From contig MTOL01000078.1 of the NCBI GenBank assembly GCA_002011685.1, forward strand, positions 1 through 6,293: DNA of 6,293 nucleotides. Direction: 5' to 3'. The notes under the pieces were generated by a model, which searched no databases, was not told the origin of the DNA, and worked only from the letters and a program-made list of their open reading frames with translations. Positions 1 through 6,187 of this stretch are shown one piece after another. Positions within the stretch are counted from its first letter, which is position 1. Every line of letters begins with the position of its first letter. The translations under genes and the position numbers were made by a program. Source of the DNA: Deferribacteres bacterium JdFR-76 (GTDB lineage Bacteria; Zhuqueibacterota; JdFR-76).

Positions 1-598
1 CGGAAACCATTTCCGCGACGATATCCCGGGCGCCCTGCAGGGCATCTTCTACGGTTGGCACCTCTTTTTCTTCGTTGACAAACGGGAGAGCCAGCTCTTC
101 AGGACGGCCTTCTTCGGTTTTTTGTTCCCAGATCAACCGCGCCAGAGGCTCAAGACCGCGGGCTCTGGCCACGGTTCCTCGGGTCTTCCGTTTTGGCTTG
201 TAGGGCAGGTAAAGATCTTCCACTTCCTGCAGTTTTTTGGCCGCACAGATGCGCTGCCGCAGCTCCTCAGTTAGCTTGCCCTGTTCATCTATGGTCTTCA
301 GTACCGTCTGCTTCCGCTCTTCCAGATTGCGGAGGTACTGAATGTGCGTTTGAATCTGCCGGATCTGTTCTTCATTCAACTTGCCGGTAACTTCTTTGCG
401 GTACCGTGCAATAAAGGGAACGGTATTGTTTTGGTCCAGCAGTTCCACGGTGTTTTTTACCTGCTCGGGCCGGAGGTGCATTTCTTCTGCGATAATGGCA
501 AACATCTGTTCTTCGTTCATGCAGCGGTAAGATGCTTCCTGTTCCTCCGATTTTGGATGGCTTTGTTCGTTCATCATTGCTGTTTGGTCCTCTTTCAT
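1..598 (-). CDS. tex: Tex-family transcription accessory / S1 RNA-binding protein, N-terminal part (3' end outside window)
   Basis: Reading the minus strand from 598 gives 199 codons without a stop up to the left edge. Family knowledge: Tex is a cytoplasmic nucleic-acid-binding protein of usually 700-800 residues, with a helical N-terminal region, a YqgF-like domain, HhH motifs and a C-terminal S1 domain; it is linked to transcription and stress or virulence gene expression. Seen here is only the N-terminal region. It carries the family hallmark NTVPFIARYRKEVTGKL (residues 49-73 region), then QYLRNLEERKQTVLKTIDEQ (about 87-106) and DLYLPYKPKRKTRGTVAR (about 128-145). The YqgF, HhH and S1 parts lie outside. 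The start at 598 was chosen because GGAGGG lies 12 nt upstream and a promoter lies beyond that. Family members often begin near the Met at residue 27 (position 520), which has a poor ribosome site, so the first 26 residues may be an extension or a misplaced start. The gene is divergent from the Tat operon. Confidence 0.93.
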   Translation of the reverse strand, partial: MKEDQTAMMNEQSHPKSEEQEASYRCMNEEQMFAIIAEEMHLRPEQVKNTVELLDQNNTVPFIARYRKEVTGKLNEEQIRQIQTHIQYLRNLEERKQTVLKTIDEQGKLTEELRQRICAAKKLQEVEDLYLPYKPKRKTRGTVARARGLEPLARLIWEQKTEEGRPEELALPFVNEEKEVPTVEDALQGARDIVAEMVS

Positions 599-610
599 CG
601 TAAACTGGTA

Positions 611-616
611 CCCTCC
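611..616 (-). promoter_or_regulatory. Ribosome binding site favouring the 598 start of tex
   Basis: GGAGGG on the minus strand lies 12 nt before the ATG at 598, slightly longer than ideal. Internal ATGs at 577/574 have only AGAGG about 11 nt upstream. The ATG at 520 has nothing better than AGGAAG about 15 nt upstream. This is the main reason for preferring 598. Confidence 0.5.
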
Positions 617-657
617 ATGTCTGTTCTTTATTCGCTTTAGAGGTTTTTTCCGGGATC

Positions 658-686
658 ATTGTATGAAAAATTCAGAGGAGTTGCAA
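658..686 (-). promoter_or_regulatory. Predicted sigma-70/sigma-A promoter of tex
   Basis: On the minus strand a -35 box TTGCAA (681-686; 4 of 6 to consensus) is followed after exactly 17 bp by a -10 box TACAAT (658-663; 5 of 6). Transcription would start near 651, giving a 5' leader of roughly 50 nt before the tex start at 598. The assignment rests on box match and spacing only. Confidence 0.6.
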
Positions 687-731
687 ACGCAATAGCCACG
701 GGCAGGATTGCAAAGGGAGCGAACAATCTCC

Positions 732-760
732 TTGCTTTTGCGCCGGCTGATCGGTAAATT
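732..760 (+). promoter_or_regulatory. Possible promoter of the Tat peptidase-aminotransferase operon
   Basis: TTGCTT (732-737) is separated by 17 bp from TAAATT (755-760), and the first gene starts 29 bp after the -10 box. The boxes match consensus only moderately (3 of 6 and 4 of 6), so this is the best candidate in the 191-bp divergent region and not a firm call. Confidence 0.3.
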
Positions 761-772
761 GCTGACAAAACA

Positions 773-781
773 GAGGAGAGG
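773..781 (+). promoter_or_regulatory. Ribosome binding site of the M24 peptidase gene
   Basis: GAGGAGAGG ends 8 nt before the ATG at 790. It supports this start, as does the Tat motif that begins at residue 3. Confidence 0.7.
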
Positions 782-789
782 AAGCGGAG

Positions 790-2049
790 ATGTTGACGCG
801 TCGCAAGTGGCTCCGAACAGCCCTGTGGGGGGTAGCTGGAGCAGCGGGGGTTGCAAAACTGGAAGCGGCACAGCCGGAGAGAGATTCACTGAAGGACCGG
901 CCATCCAGCCCTTTTCTGGACGGTGTTCCGAAGATTTCTGCGGAAGATTACCTTCAGCGGCAGGAAAGGGCCCGGCAGTTAATGGGGGAGAGCGGCATTG
1001 ATGCCCTGTATCTTACTGGAGGAACGTCGCTGGCCTATTTCAGCGGTGTCCGCTGGGGACGGAGTGAGCGGCTGTTTGCCATGGTGCTCCCAAGGCGGGG
1101 TGCTCCGGTGTTTATTTGTCCAGCATTTGAGGAAATGCGGGCCCGTGAACGGACAGGGCCAGGTGCCGATATACGGGTCTGGCAGGAGCACGAATCGCCT
1201 TTCCGCCTGGTGGCCCGGGTTCTGGCAGATCTTGGACTCCGGACGGGTACAGTGGGAGTGGAAGAAACGGTTCGGTTTTTTGAAGTGGACGGACTTGCGA
1301 AAGCAGCGCCGCAATTGCGTCTGGTCAGCGGAGACCCGGTAACTCACCGGTGCCGCGGAATAAAATCCGAGAAAGAGGTTGCCATCATGCGGGCGGCCAA
1401 CCGCCTGACCCTGGATGTTTACCGCACTGCCCTGCGCAGGATCCGCGAAGGGATGACGGAAGATCAGGTAGCGGGACTCATTCGTGCCGAGTTCCGGAAA
1501 AGGGGTGTTTCCGGGGGAGCTCTGGTGTTGCACGGTCCCAATGCCGCGTTTCCGCACGGGACAAGCAAGCGCCAGAAGCTGCGAGAGGGCATGGTGGTGC
1601 TGGTGGATGGCGGCTGTTCCCTCAATGGATACCGTTCAGATGTTACCCGGAGTTTTGTTTTTGGGAAGCCCACCGACCGCCAGATGCGGGTTTGGGAGGC
1701 GGTGCACCGCGCTCAGGAAGCGGCACTCCAGGCGGCAATTCCAGGGAGATCCTGTGGCGAGGTAGACGGCGCTGCGCGGCATGTCATCGAGAAAGCGGGA
1801 TTTGGTCCCGGTTACCGGTATTTTACCCACCGCCTGGGACACGGCATCGGTATGGATGGGCATGAATGGCCGTATTTGGTACAGGGCAATTCAGTAAAGC
1901 TGGAGGCCGGGATGACCTTTACCAATGAGCCCGGCATTTATCTCTACGGTGAGTTTGGCATCCGGCTGGAAGATGTGATGGTGATTACTGAAAAGGGGGC
2001 TGAATTTTTGACCGATCCAAGCCCATCTATTTCCTGGCCATTTGAATGA
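790..2049 (+). CDS. Tat-exported M24-family Xaa-Pro aminopeptidase / prolidase-like metallopeptidase
   Basis: A complete 419-residue protein. The N-terminus has a twin-arginine signal, TRRKWLR (residues 3-9), followed by a weakly hydrophobic Ala/Gly-rich stretch to about residue 27. There is no lipobox, so the mature protein is probably released or periplasm/cell-wall facing. Residues about 50-185 look like the creatinase-type N-terminal domain. Residues about 192-410 form the pita-bread M24 catalytic domain. All five expected metal ligands are visible: D273 (LVDGG), D284 (YRSDVTR), H351 (HRLGHGIG), E380 (TNEPG) and E394 (RLEDV). The accessory histidines H256 (FPHG) and H358 (DGHEWP) are also present. 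M24B enzymes use two divalent metals to remove an N-terminal residue ahead of proline or to cleave Xaa-Pro dipeptides. Which of these applies here cannot be told from sequence. The length is typical for the family plus a signal. The gene lies 18 bp ahead of a second Tat-signal gene, so the two are very likely co-transcribed. Confidence 0.92.
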   Translation: MLTRRKWLRTALWGVAGAAGVAKLEAAQPERDSLKDRPSSPFLDGVPKISAEDYLQRQERARQLMGESGIDALYLTGGTSLAYFSGVRWGRSERLFAMVLPRRGAPVFICPAFEEMRARERTGPGADIRVWQEHESPFRLVARVLADLGLRTGTVGVEETVRFFEVDGLAKAAPQLRLVSGDPVTHRCRGIKSEKEVAIMRAANRLTLDVYRTALRRIREGMTEDQVAGLIRAEFRKRGVSGGALVLHGPNAAFPHGTSKRQKLREGMVVLVDGGCSLNGYRSDVTRSFVFGKPTDRQMRVWEAVHRAQEAALQAAIPGRSCGEVDGAARHVIEKAGFGPGYRYFTHRLGHGIGMDGHEWPYLVQGNSVKLEAGMTFTNEPGIYLYGEFGIRLEDVMVITEKGAEFLTDPSPSISWPFE

Positions 2050-2054
2050 CGAAA

Positions 2055-2065
2055 AGGGAGGGAGG
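2055..2065 (+). promoter_or_regulatory. Ribosome binding site of the aminotransferase gene
   Basis: AGGGAGGGAGG fills most of the 18-bp gap between the two genes. Its first GGAGG core (2057-2061) leaves 6 nt to the ATG at 2068. It is an unusually purine-rich, strong site and indicates robust independent translation of the second gene. Confidence 0.75.
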
Positions 2066-2067
2066 CC

Positions 2068-3375
2068 ATGTACAACCGTCGGCAGTTTTTGGGTATGCTT
2101 TATCGGCCTGCTGTCGCAGGGGTTGCGGCAGCTGCCCTGAATGTTTCGGGGGTCCGGCAAGTTTTGGCTGAGCTGGCACGCGCAGAAGGGACGCCGGAAG
2201 AAATTGCCAGGGATGAGGGTTTCTGGTTTCAGGTACAGCAGGCTTTTACAGTAGACCGGAGCCTGGTGAACCTGAACAATGGCGGCGTCAGTCCTTCACC
2301 GGCCATCGTGCAGGACGCCATGAAGCGCCATCTGGACTATTCCAACAAGGCTCCTGTCTATACTATGTGGAAGGTTCTGGAGCCGCAGCGAGAGGGCGTT
2401 CGGAGGCGGCTGGCCCGCTATTTCCGCTGCGATCCTGAAGAGATTGCGTTAACCCGAAACACATCCGAAGGAATGGAAACCCTGCAATTTGGTATCGATC
2501 TTCAGCCTGGAGATGAAGTGCTGACCACGAACCAGGATTACCCGCGAATGATTAACACCTGGCTGCAGCGGCAGAAGCGGGATGGTATCGTTCTCCGTCA
2601 GATTTCCATACCCACACCGGCAGAAGACATGCAGGAAATTGTTCGCCTGTTTGAAGAAAACATTACACCGCGGACCCGCGTGATCATGATCAGCCATGTT
2701 ATTTTCCTGACCGGACAAATTATGCCGGTGAAAGAGATTGTTCGGCTGGGTCGCAAACACGGGATCCCTGTTTTTGTGGACGGAGCTCATTCCTTTGCCC
2801 ACTTTGCGTTTACCGCCCCCGATCTGGACTGTGATTATTACGCGACAAGCCTGCACAAGTGGCTCTGCGCGCCGCACGGGACCGGTCTTTTGTATGTGAG
2901 AAAGGATAAAATCCGCAGCATCTGGCCGCTGATGGCGGCTCCTGAGGGAATGGAAGACGATATCCGGAAATTCGAGGAAATTGGAACCCATCCCGCAGCC
3001 AATTATCTGGGCATTGCCGAAGCCCTTACGTTTCACCTTGGAATTGGTCCAAAGCGCAAAGAAGCGCGCCTGCGGTATTTGCGCGACCGGTGGGCCAAAT
3101 ACCTGGCCTCTTTCGATCGGGTGCGTTTACATACCAGCCTCCGGCCGGAATTCTCCTGTGGAATTGCCACCGTTCAGATTGATGGCATCGATTCCCGGAA
3201 GCTGGCCGGATATCTCTGGAAGAGGCATCGCATCATCGTTACCAGCATCAAGCATCCCGAGTTTGAAGGAATCCGGGTTTCACCCAATGTCTACACAACC
3301 CTGGAAGAGATCGATCGGTTTATCTCAGCGATGGAGAAAGTTATTCGGAACGGCCTTCCAAAATCGGCAGGATAA
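2068..3375 (+). CDS. Tat-exported class V aminotransferase (isopenicillin-N epimerase-like PLP enzyme)
   Basis: A complete 435-residue protein. The twin-arginine signal NRRQFLGM (residues 3-10) precedes an Ala/Val-rich hydrophobic segment to about residue 29. The fold-type I PLP signature is intact: NLNNGG (68-73) near the substrate entry, RNTSEGME (130-137) for phosphate binding, H210 in MISH, D238 in VFVDGAHS for the pyridine nitrogen, and the Schiff-base lysine K264 in SLHKW. R403 in GIRVSPNVYT is the likely substrate-carboxylate arginine. The Cys-containing active-site loop of NifS/SufS cysteine desulfurases is not seen, so a desulfurase role is unlikely. The family includes aminotransferases, epimerases/racemases and lyases, and the substrate here is unknown. 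The Tat signal fits export of a folded, PLP-loaded enzyme. The gene follows the M24 peptidase by 18 bp, suggesting joint action on peptides or amino acids outside the cytoplasm (inference). Confidence 0.9.
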   Translation: MYNRRQFLGMLYRPAVAGVAAAALNVSGVRQVLAELARAEGTPEEIARDEGFWFQVQQAFTVDRSLVNLNNGGVSPSPAIVQDAMKRHLDYSNKAPVYTMWKVLEPQREGVRRRLARYFRCDPEEIALTRNTSEGMETLQFGIDLQPGDEVLTTNQDYPRMINTWLQRQKRDGIVLRQISIPTPAEDMQEIVRLFEENITPRTRVIMISHVIFLTGQIMPVKEIVRLGRKHGIPVFVDGAHSFAHFAFTAPDLDCDYYATSLHKWLCAPHGTGLLYVRKDKIRSIWPLMAAPEGMEDDIRKFEEIGTHPAANYLGIAEALTFHLGIGPKRKEARLRYLRDRWAKYLASFDRVRLHTSLRPEFSCGIATVQIDGIDSRKLAGYLWKRHRIIVTSIKHPEFEGIRVSPNVYTTLEEIDRFISAMEKVIRNGLPKSAG

Positions 3376-3425
3376 CGGGTTGGCGATAACCTGAATGGAC
3401 AGGGAGGAATAACGGGCTCCCGATG

Positions 3426-4034
3426 CTACAGCCGCGCCGGATCGTTTTCCAGGTGGAATACCGTTTTTTGCAGAAGGTACTGAGATTGCATGGTGGTCCG
3501 GTAAGCCCGGACGATAAAGAACTGGTATGCGGCCGCCAGATCGTGCGCTTTGGAACCGGAGAGGGTGTAGATCCGTTTGCCCAGCAGATTCCGTAAACGG
3601 TTGTAGATGTTGGGCGGCGAAAAAGTGATGAGAAGGTACCCGCCGTCCTTCAGAACCCGGTAGGCCTCCTGCAGCAGTATGTCTTTTTCACGGATGTACT
3701 CACTCGTGCCGATGCAGGTGATCAGGTCGAATTGTTCCGATTTAAAGGGAAGATGCAGAATGTCGCCCTGAATTTTTCGGTCATTCGGATTGTTTGGTGC
3801 CTGTTTTAGCATGTGCCGCGATCGGTCCAGCTGAACGCGCAGGGAGCTGTCTGGCAAAAGCGAAAGTGACTCTCCAATTCCCGTGCCCAGGTCAAGAATG
3901 CGCTGCGGGTGGTTTTCAATCAGCTCCAGGAGATCCTGAATCCGCTCGCATTCAGACCGGTAAAATCTGCTGATCGGAAAAACCTTCCGAAACCAGCGGT
4001 AGACCCGTGCCCGAATCCACCAGGGTTTGCCCAT
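3426..4034 (-). CDS. Class I SAM-dependent methyltransferase (Methyltransf_11/25 type)
   Basis: A 202-residue protein. Residues 46-56 (ILDLGTGIGES) are the glycine-rich SAM-binding motif I. D70 in QLDRS is the acidic residue after strand 2 that binds the ribose. GDILHLPF (90-97) carries the adenine-contacting Asp, and FDLITCIGTSEYI (102-114) and LKDGGYLLITF (128-138) are the strand-4 and strand-5 motifs. These show a Rossmann-fold, UbiE-like small-molecule methyltransferase. The acceptor cannot be inferred. The frame stays open upstream to an ATG at 4253. I chose 4034 because the homology-like sequence begins just after it (MGKPWWIRARVYRWF), GGAAAG lies 8 nt upstream, and the extra 73 residues have no domain-like character. 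The start is therefore moderately certain. It is convergent with the Tat operon (50-bp gap) and lies 279 bp downstream of ade. Confidence 0.82.
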   Translation of the reverse strand: MGKPWWIRARVYRWFRKVFPISRFYRSECERIQDLLELIENHPQRILDLGTGIGESLSLLPDSSLRVQLDRSRHMLKQAPNNPNDRKIQGDILHLPFKSEQFDLITCIGTSEYIREKDILLQEAYRVLKDGGYLLITFSPPNIYNRLRNLLGKRIYTLSGSKAHDLAAAYQFFIVRAYRTTMQSQYLLQKTVFHLENDPARL

Positions 4035-4313
4035 GATATCTGCTTTCCGTTCTTTGCGGTTCGAGTTCCCTGCACGAAGGCAGGACAATAAGAAATAAGA
4101 AAAATTCGAGGAATTCAAGAAAATGTGGCAATTTTCAACGACCTGTTCAACATTGTTACTCTGCTGCAGCATATCCGGCCGGTTTCCGGGGCCGAAGGAG
4201 ATCCCGGTGTACCACTTTCCCGGGCAGACAGGGCTGGTAGAGTTCCGGAACATATGGCTTTGGATTTAAACGGCGTCCCGAAAACAGGAGGGCCGGCTGG
4301 GTCGCGCCGCTGC
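4035..4313. other. Non-coding gap between ade and the methyltransferase gene
   Basis: No convincing gene is seen on either strand. Positions about 4081-4150 are AT-rich compared with the surroundings and could hold the methyltransferase promoter, but I found no -35/-10 pair with good spacing. A 5-bp stem with a 6-nt loop, CCTGC/GCAGG (4069-4084), lies about 35 nt before the methyltransferase start. Close after the ade stop there is an imperfect GC stem (4271-4295) followed on the minus strand by TTTAAAT. This could be a weak terminator but has only 6 paired bases and a bulge. Confidence 0.5.
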
Positions 4314-6032
4314 CTATCTGACAAACAGGTCAACAAATTCCTGTTTTTCCACATCTACAAGGCCGCGGTCGGTTAGTTTCAGTTCCGGGATAACAGCCAG
4401 GGAAAGGAAGCTCAATGCCATGATGGGATCTTTCACCCGGCAGCCCAGGCGGCGGGAGGCCTGGATCAGCTTTTCCGTACGGTGGCTGACTTCTTCCAGC
4501 GGGAGTTTGGACATCAGACCGCCGATGGGCAATTCCAGGGCTTCCAGCACACGGTCGCCTTCCACAACGGCGATCCCACCGCCCATTTTGTTGATCTGAA
4601 TAACCGCCTTCATGGCTTCCTCATCGGAATGGGCCACCACGATGATGTTGTGGGCATCATGGGCGATGGATGACGCGATGGCTCCCCGCTTCAGGCCGAA
4701 TCCTTTTACCAGACCTTTGCCGATGTTGCCGGTAGCATTGTGCCGTTCAATAACGTAGAGGCGCTGGAGATCGCGTTCCGGGTCAGATACCACTTTGCCA
4801 TCCCGGATGGGAGCCTCTTCAATGAGTTTTTGCGTCAGGGCCTGATTTTCGATCAGGCCGATGATCCTCGCTTTCTTGCCGCGGGCCGGAATGGTGAATT
4901 CATCTCCCTGCAACCATTTGATATTTACGGTGGAACGGATGGTGGCCTCTGGCCGAATTGGGGGCTCGATGATCGGTTCACCATCCAGAGCCACCAGCTT
5001 GCCGTTGCGGAATACGTGTCGGATCTGAAACTGCTTGAAATTGGTAAAGGAGACCATGTCGGCAAAGTTGCCCGGTTTGATACCGCCGTGCTGGCGCAGG
5101 CCGAAGTATTCGGCCGTGTTCAGAGTGGCCATGCGGATGGCTGTGACCGGATCGATGCCGTATTCGATGGCCGTTTTAATCATGAAGTTAATATGCCCTT
5201 CTTCCAAGATGTCATTGGGATGCCGGTCGTCGGTACAGAAGCAGCAGCGACGGCTGTTTTCCGGGGTAACAAGGGGAAGGAGATCCCGCAGATTTTTGAT
5301 GAACGTTCCTTCGCGGATCATAATATACATGCCCAGGCGAAGCTTTTCACGGGCTTCTTCCACCGTCGTACATTCGTGATCGGAACCGATCCCGGTGGCC
5401 ACATATGCGTTCAGGGCTTTTCCGGAAAGGCCGGGAGCATGCCCGTCTATGCGCTTTTCAGCCGAAATCTGAATTTTGTCCAGCAGGTTTTCGTCGCGCT
5501 GCAAAACACCTACAAAATTCATGACTTCACCCAGGCCGAGCACCCATTTTTCCCGCAGAAGCGGATAGATTTCGAACGCCCGCAGGTTGGAGCCGGAGGT
5601 TTCCAGCCGGGTGGCAGGGACGCAGGAGGGCATCATGAAAAATACATTGAGCGGGTTAAATTTGCTGGAATCCAGCATATAGCGGATTCCTTCGTAGCCC
5701 AGTACGTTGGCGATTTCATGGGGATCAGCGATTACCGAGGTGGTGCCTAGGGGCACAACTGCACGGGCGAATTCTGGCACCGATACCATCGAGCTCTCGA
5801 TATGCACATGGCCGTCAATAAAGCCCGGCGCCAGATAGGCTCCTTTTAGATCGATCACCTCTTTGGCTTTGTACCCTTTTCCCACTCCAGCGATGCGCTC
5901 GCCGCACGTCACCACATCGGCTTCCACAATTTCTCCGGAATAAACATTCACCAGCTTGCCATTTTTGATCAGCAGATCTCCGTATGCCTCACCCTGGGCA
6001 ACCCGGATGATCTGTTCCAGCTGCTGTAACAT
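4314..6032 (-). CDS. ade: Adenine deaminase
   Basis: A complete 572-residue protein, close to the usual length of about 570-600 for bacterial Ade. The enzyme hydrolyses adenine to hypoxanthine and ammonia in purine salvage and is cytoplasmic; no signal or membrane segment is seen. It belongs to the amidohydrolase superfamily. Residues 69-80 (PGFIDGHVHIES) carry the metal-binding HxH (H75, H77), and IADPHEIANVLGYEG (101-115) is a strong Ade signature. E169 in GLGEVMNF is the likely metal-bridging acid. H198 in DGHAPGL and H219 in SDHE are further ligand candidates, and D268/D269 in FCTDDRHP supply the catalytic Asp. A C-terminal Ade domain follows from about residue 370, with IAHDAHNIIVV (456-466) and MGGGIAVV (483-490). 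The start at 6032 is supported by GGGAGG 4 nt upstream. The gene has its own promoter and a structured leader. No residue expected of the family is visibly missing. Confidence 0.96.
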   Translation of the reverse strand: MLQQLEQIIRVAQGEAYGDLLIKNGKLVNVYSGEIVEADVVTCGERIAGVGKGYKAKEVIDLKGAYLAPGFIDGHVHIESSMVSVPEFARAVVPLGTTSVIADPHEIANVLGYEGIRYMLDSSKFNPLNVFFMMPSCVPATRLETSGSNLRAFEIYPLLREKWVLGLGEVMNFVGVLQRDENLLDKIQISAEKRIDGHAPGLSGKALNAYVATGIGSDHECTTVEEAREKLRLGMYIMIREGTFIKNLRDLLPLVTPENSRRCCFCTDDRHPNDILEEGHINFMIKTAIEYGIDPVTAIRMATLNTAEYFGLRQHGGIKPGNFADMVSFTNFKQFQIRHVFRNGKLVALDGEPIIEPPIRPEATIRSTVNIKWLQGDEFTIPARGKKARIIGLIENQALTQKLIEEAPIRDGKVVSDPERDLQRLYVIERHNATGNIGKGLVKGFGLKRGAIASSIAHDAHNIIVVAHSDEEAMKAVIQINKMGGGIAVVEGDRVLEALELPIGGLMSKLPLEEVSHRTEKLIQASRRLGCRVKDPIMALSFLSLAVIPELKLTDRGLVDVEKQEFVDLFVR

Positions 6033-6036
6033 CTTT

Positions 6037-6042
6037 CCTCCC
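6037..6042 (-). promoter_or_regulatory. Ribosome binding site of ade
   Basis: GGGAGG on the minus strand, followed by AAAG and then the ATG at 6032. The 4-nt spacing is short, but the core is strong and no other start competes. Confidence 0.65.
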
Positions 6043-6063
6043 GGTTCTGTGGATTACGGTTTG

Positions 6064-6133
6064 TCGCAGTTTGCGAAAGCGGGCAAGCTTTGCCTCCCGC
6101 CGGCCAATCGGGTATGTTGCACAGCAAGTGTGC
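6064..6133 (-). promoter_or_regulatory. Structured 5' leader of ade: three consecutive small hairpins
   Basis: In transcript order the leader shows GCACA/TGTGC with loop CTTGC (6119-6133), GCGGG/CCCGC (6079-6100) and TCGCA/TGCGA with loop AAC (6064-6076). The middle element can also pair internally as GGCAA/TTGCC around AGC, so it has two alternative forms. The first hairpin would sit at the very 5' end of the mRNA if transcription starts near 6134, which could protect against decay. I do not see the conserved purine riboswitch core, and none of the hairpins is followed by a U-run. The stems are seen directly; any regulatory role is inferred. Confidence 0.35.
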
Positions 6134-6140
6134 TGACTTT

Positions 6141-6169
6141 ATTAAAATAGCCTGGATGCAAAAAGTCAA
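6141..6169 (-). promoter_or_regulatory. Predicted sigma-70/sigma-A promoter of ade
   Basis: On the minus strand TTGACT (6164-6169; 5 of 6 to consensus) and TTTAAT (6141-6146; 5 of 6) are separated by exactly 17 bp. Transcription would start near 6134, leaving a leader of about 100 nt. This is the best promoter match in the window, and it shows that ade need not depend on read-through from the gene upstream. Confidence 0.7.
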
Positions 6170-6187
6170 GGAATAGTTTCGTGTGGG

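Noticed and set aside
979..1557. 192-codon minus-strand frame opposite the M24 peptidase
   Set aside because: It lies wholly within the coding strand shadow of a complete, motif-supported gene and its translation has no family features.
1350..1865. 171-codon plus-strand frame inside the M24 peptidase gene
   Set aside because: It is an out-of-frame shadow rich in Gly, Arg and Pro, lying within a gene whose catalytic residues are all in the other frame.
2449..3036. 195-codon minus-strand frame opposite the aminotransferase
   Set aside because: It is antisense to the PLP-enzyme active-site region, with a low-complexity, His/Asn-rich translation and no support as a protein.
2068..3375. Cysteine desulfurase (NifS/SufS) assignment
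   Set aside because: The protein has the class V fold motifs but lacks the catalytic Cys loop, and it carries a Tat signal, which does not fit Fe-S cluster assembly.
3402..3421. GGGAG/CTCCC stem between the convergent genes as a bidirectional terminator
   Set aside because: Only 5 base pairs with a 10-nt loop and no T-run on either strand, so an intrinsic terminator is not supported.
4035..4253. Extension of the methyltransferase frame to the upstream ATG at 4253
   Set aside because: The additional 73 residues show no domain-like pattern, run through an AT-rich stretch, and the SAM-domain start fits the ATG at 4034 with a ribosome site 8 nt upstream.
4271..4295. Intrinsic terminator after ade
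   Set aside because: The stem is only CGGC/GCCG plus two more pairs with a bulge, and the following tract is TTTAAAT, not a clean T-run. It is mentioned in the gap entry but not called.
4740..5750. Long open frame of 336 codons on the plus strand, opposite ade
   Set aside because: It is antisense to a confidently identified adenine deaminase. Its translation shows no recognisable domain and no good ribosome site was seen. It is explained by the codon bias of ade.
6033..6134. Purine riboswitch in the ade leader
   Set aside because: The conserved core bases and three-way junction of the purine aptamer were not found; the stems seen are separate simple hairpins.
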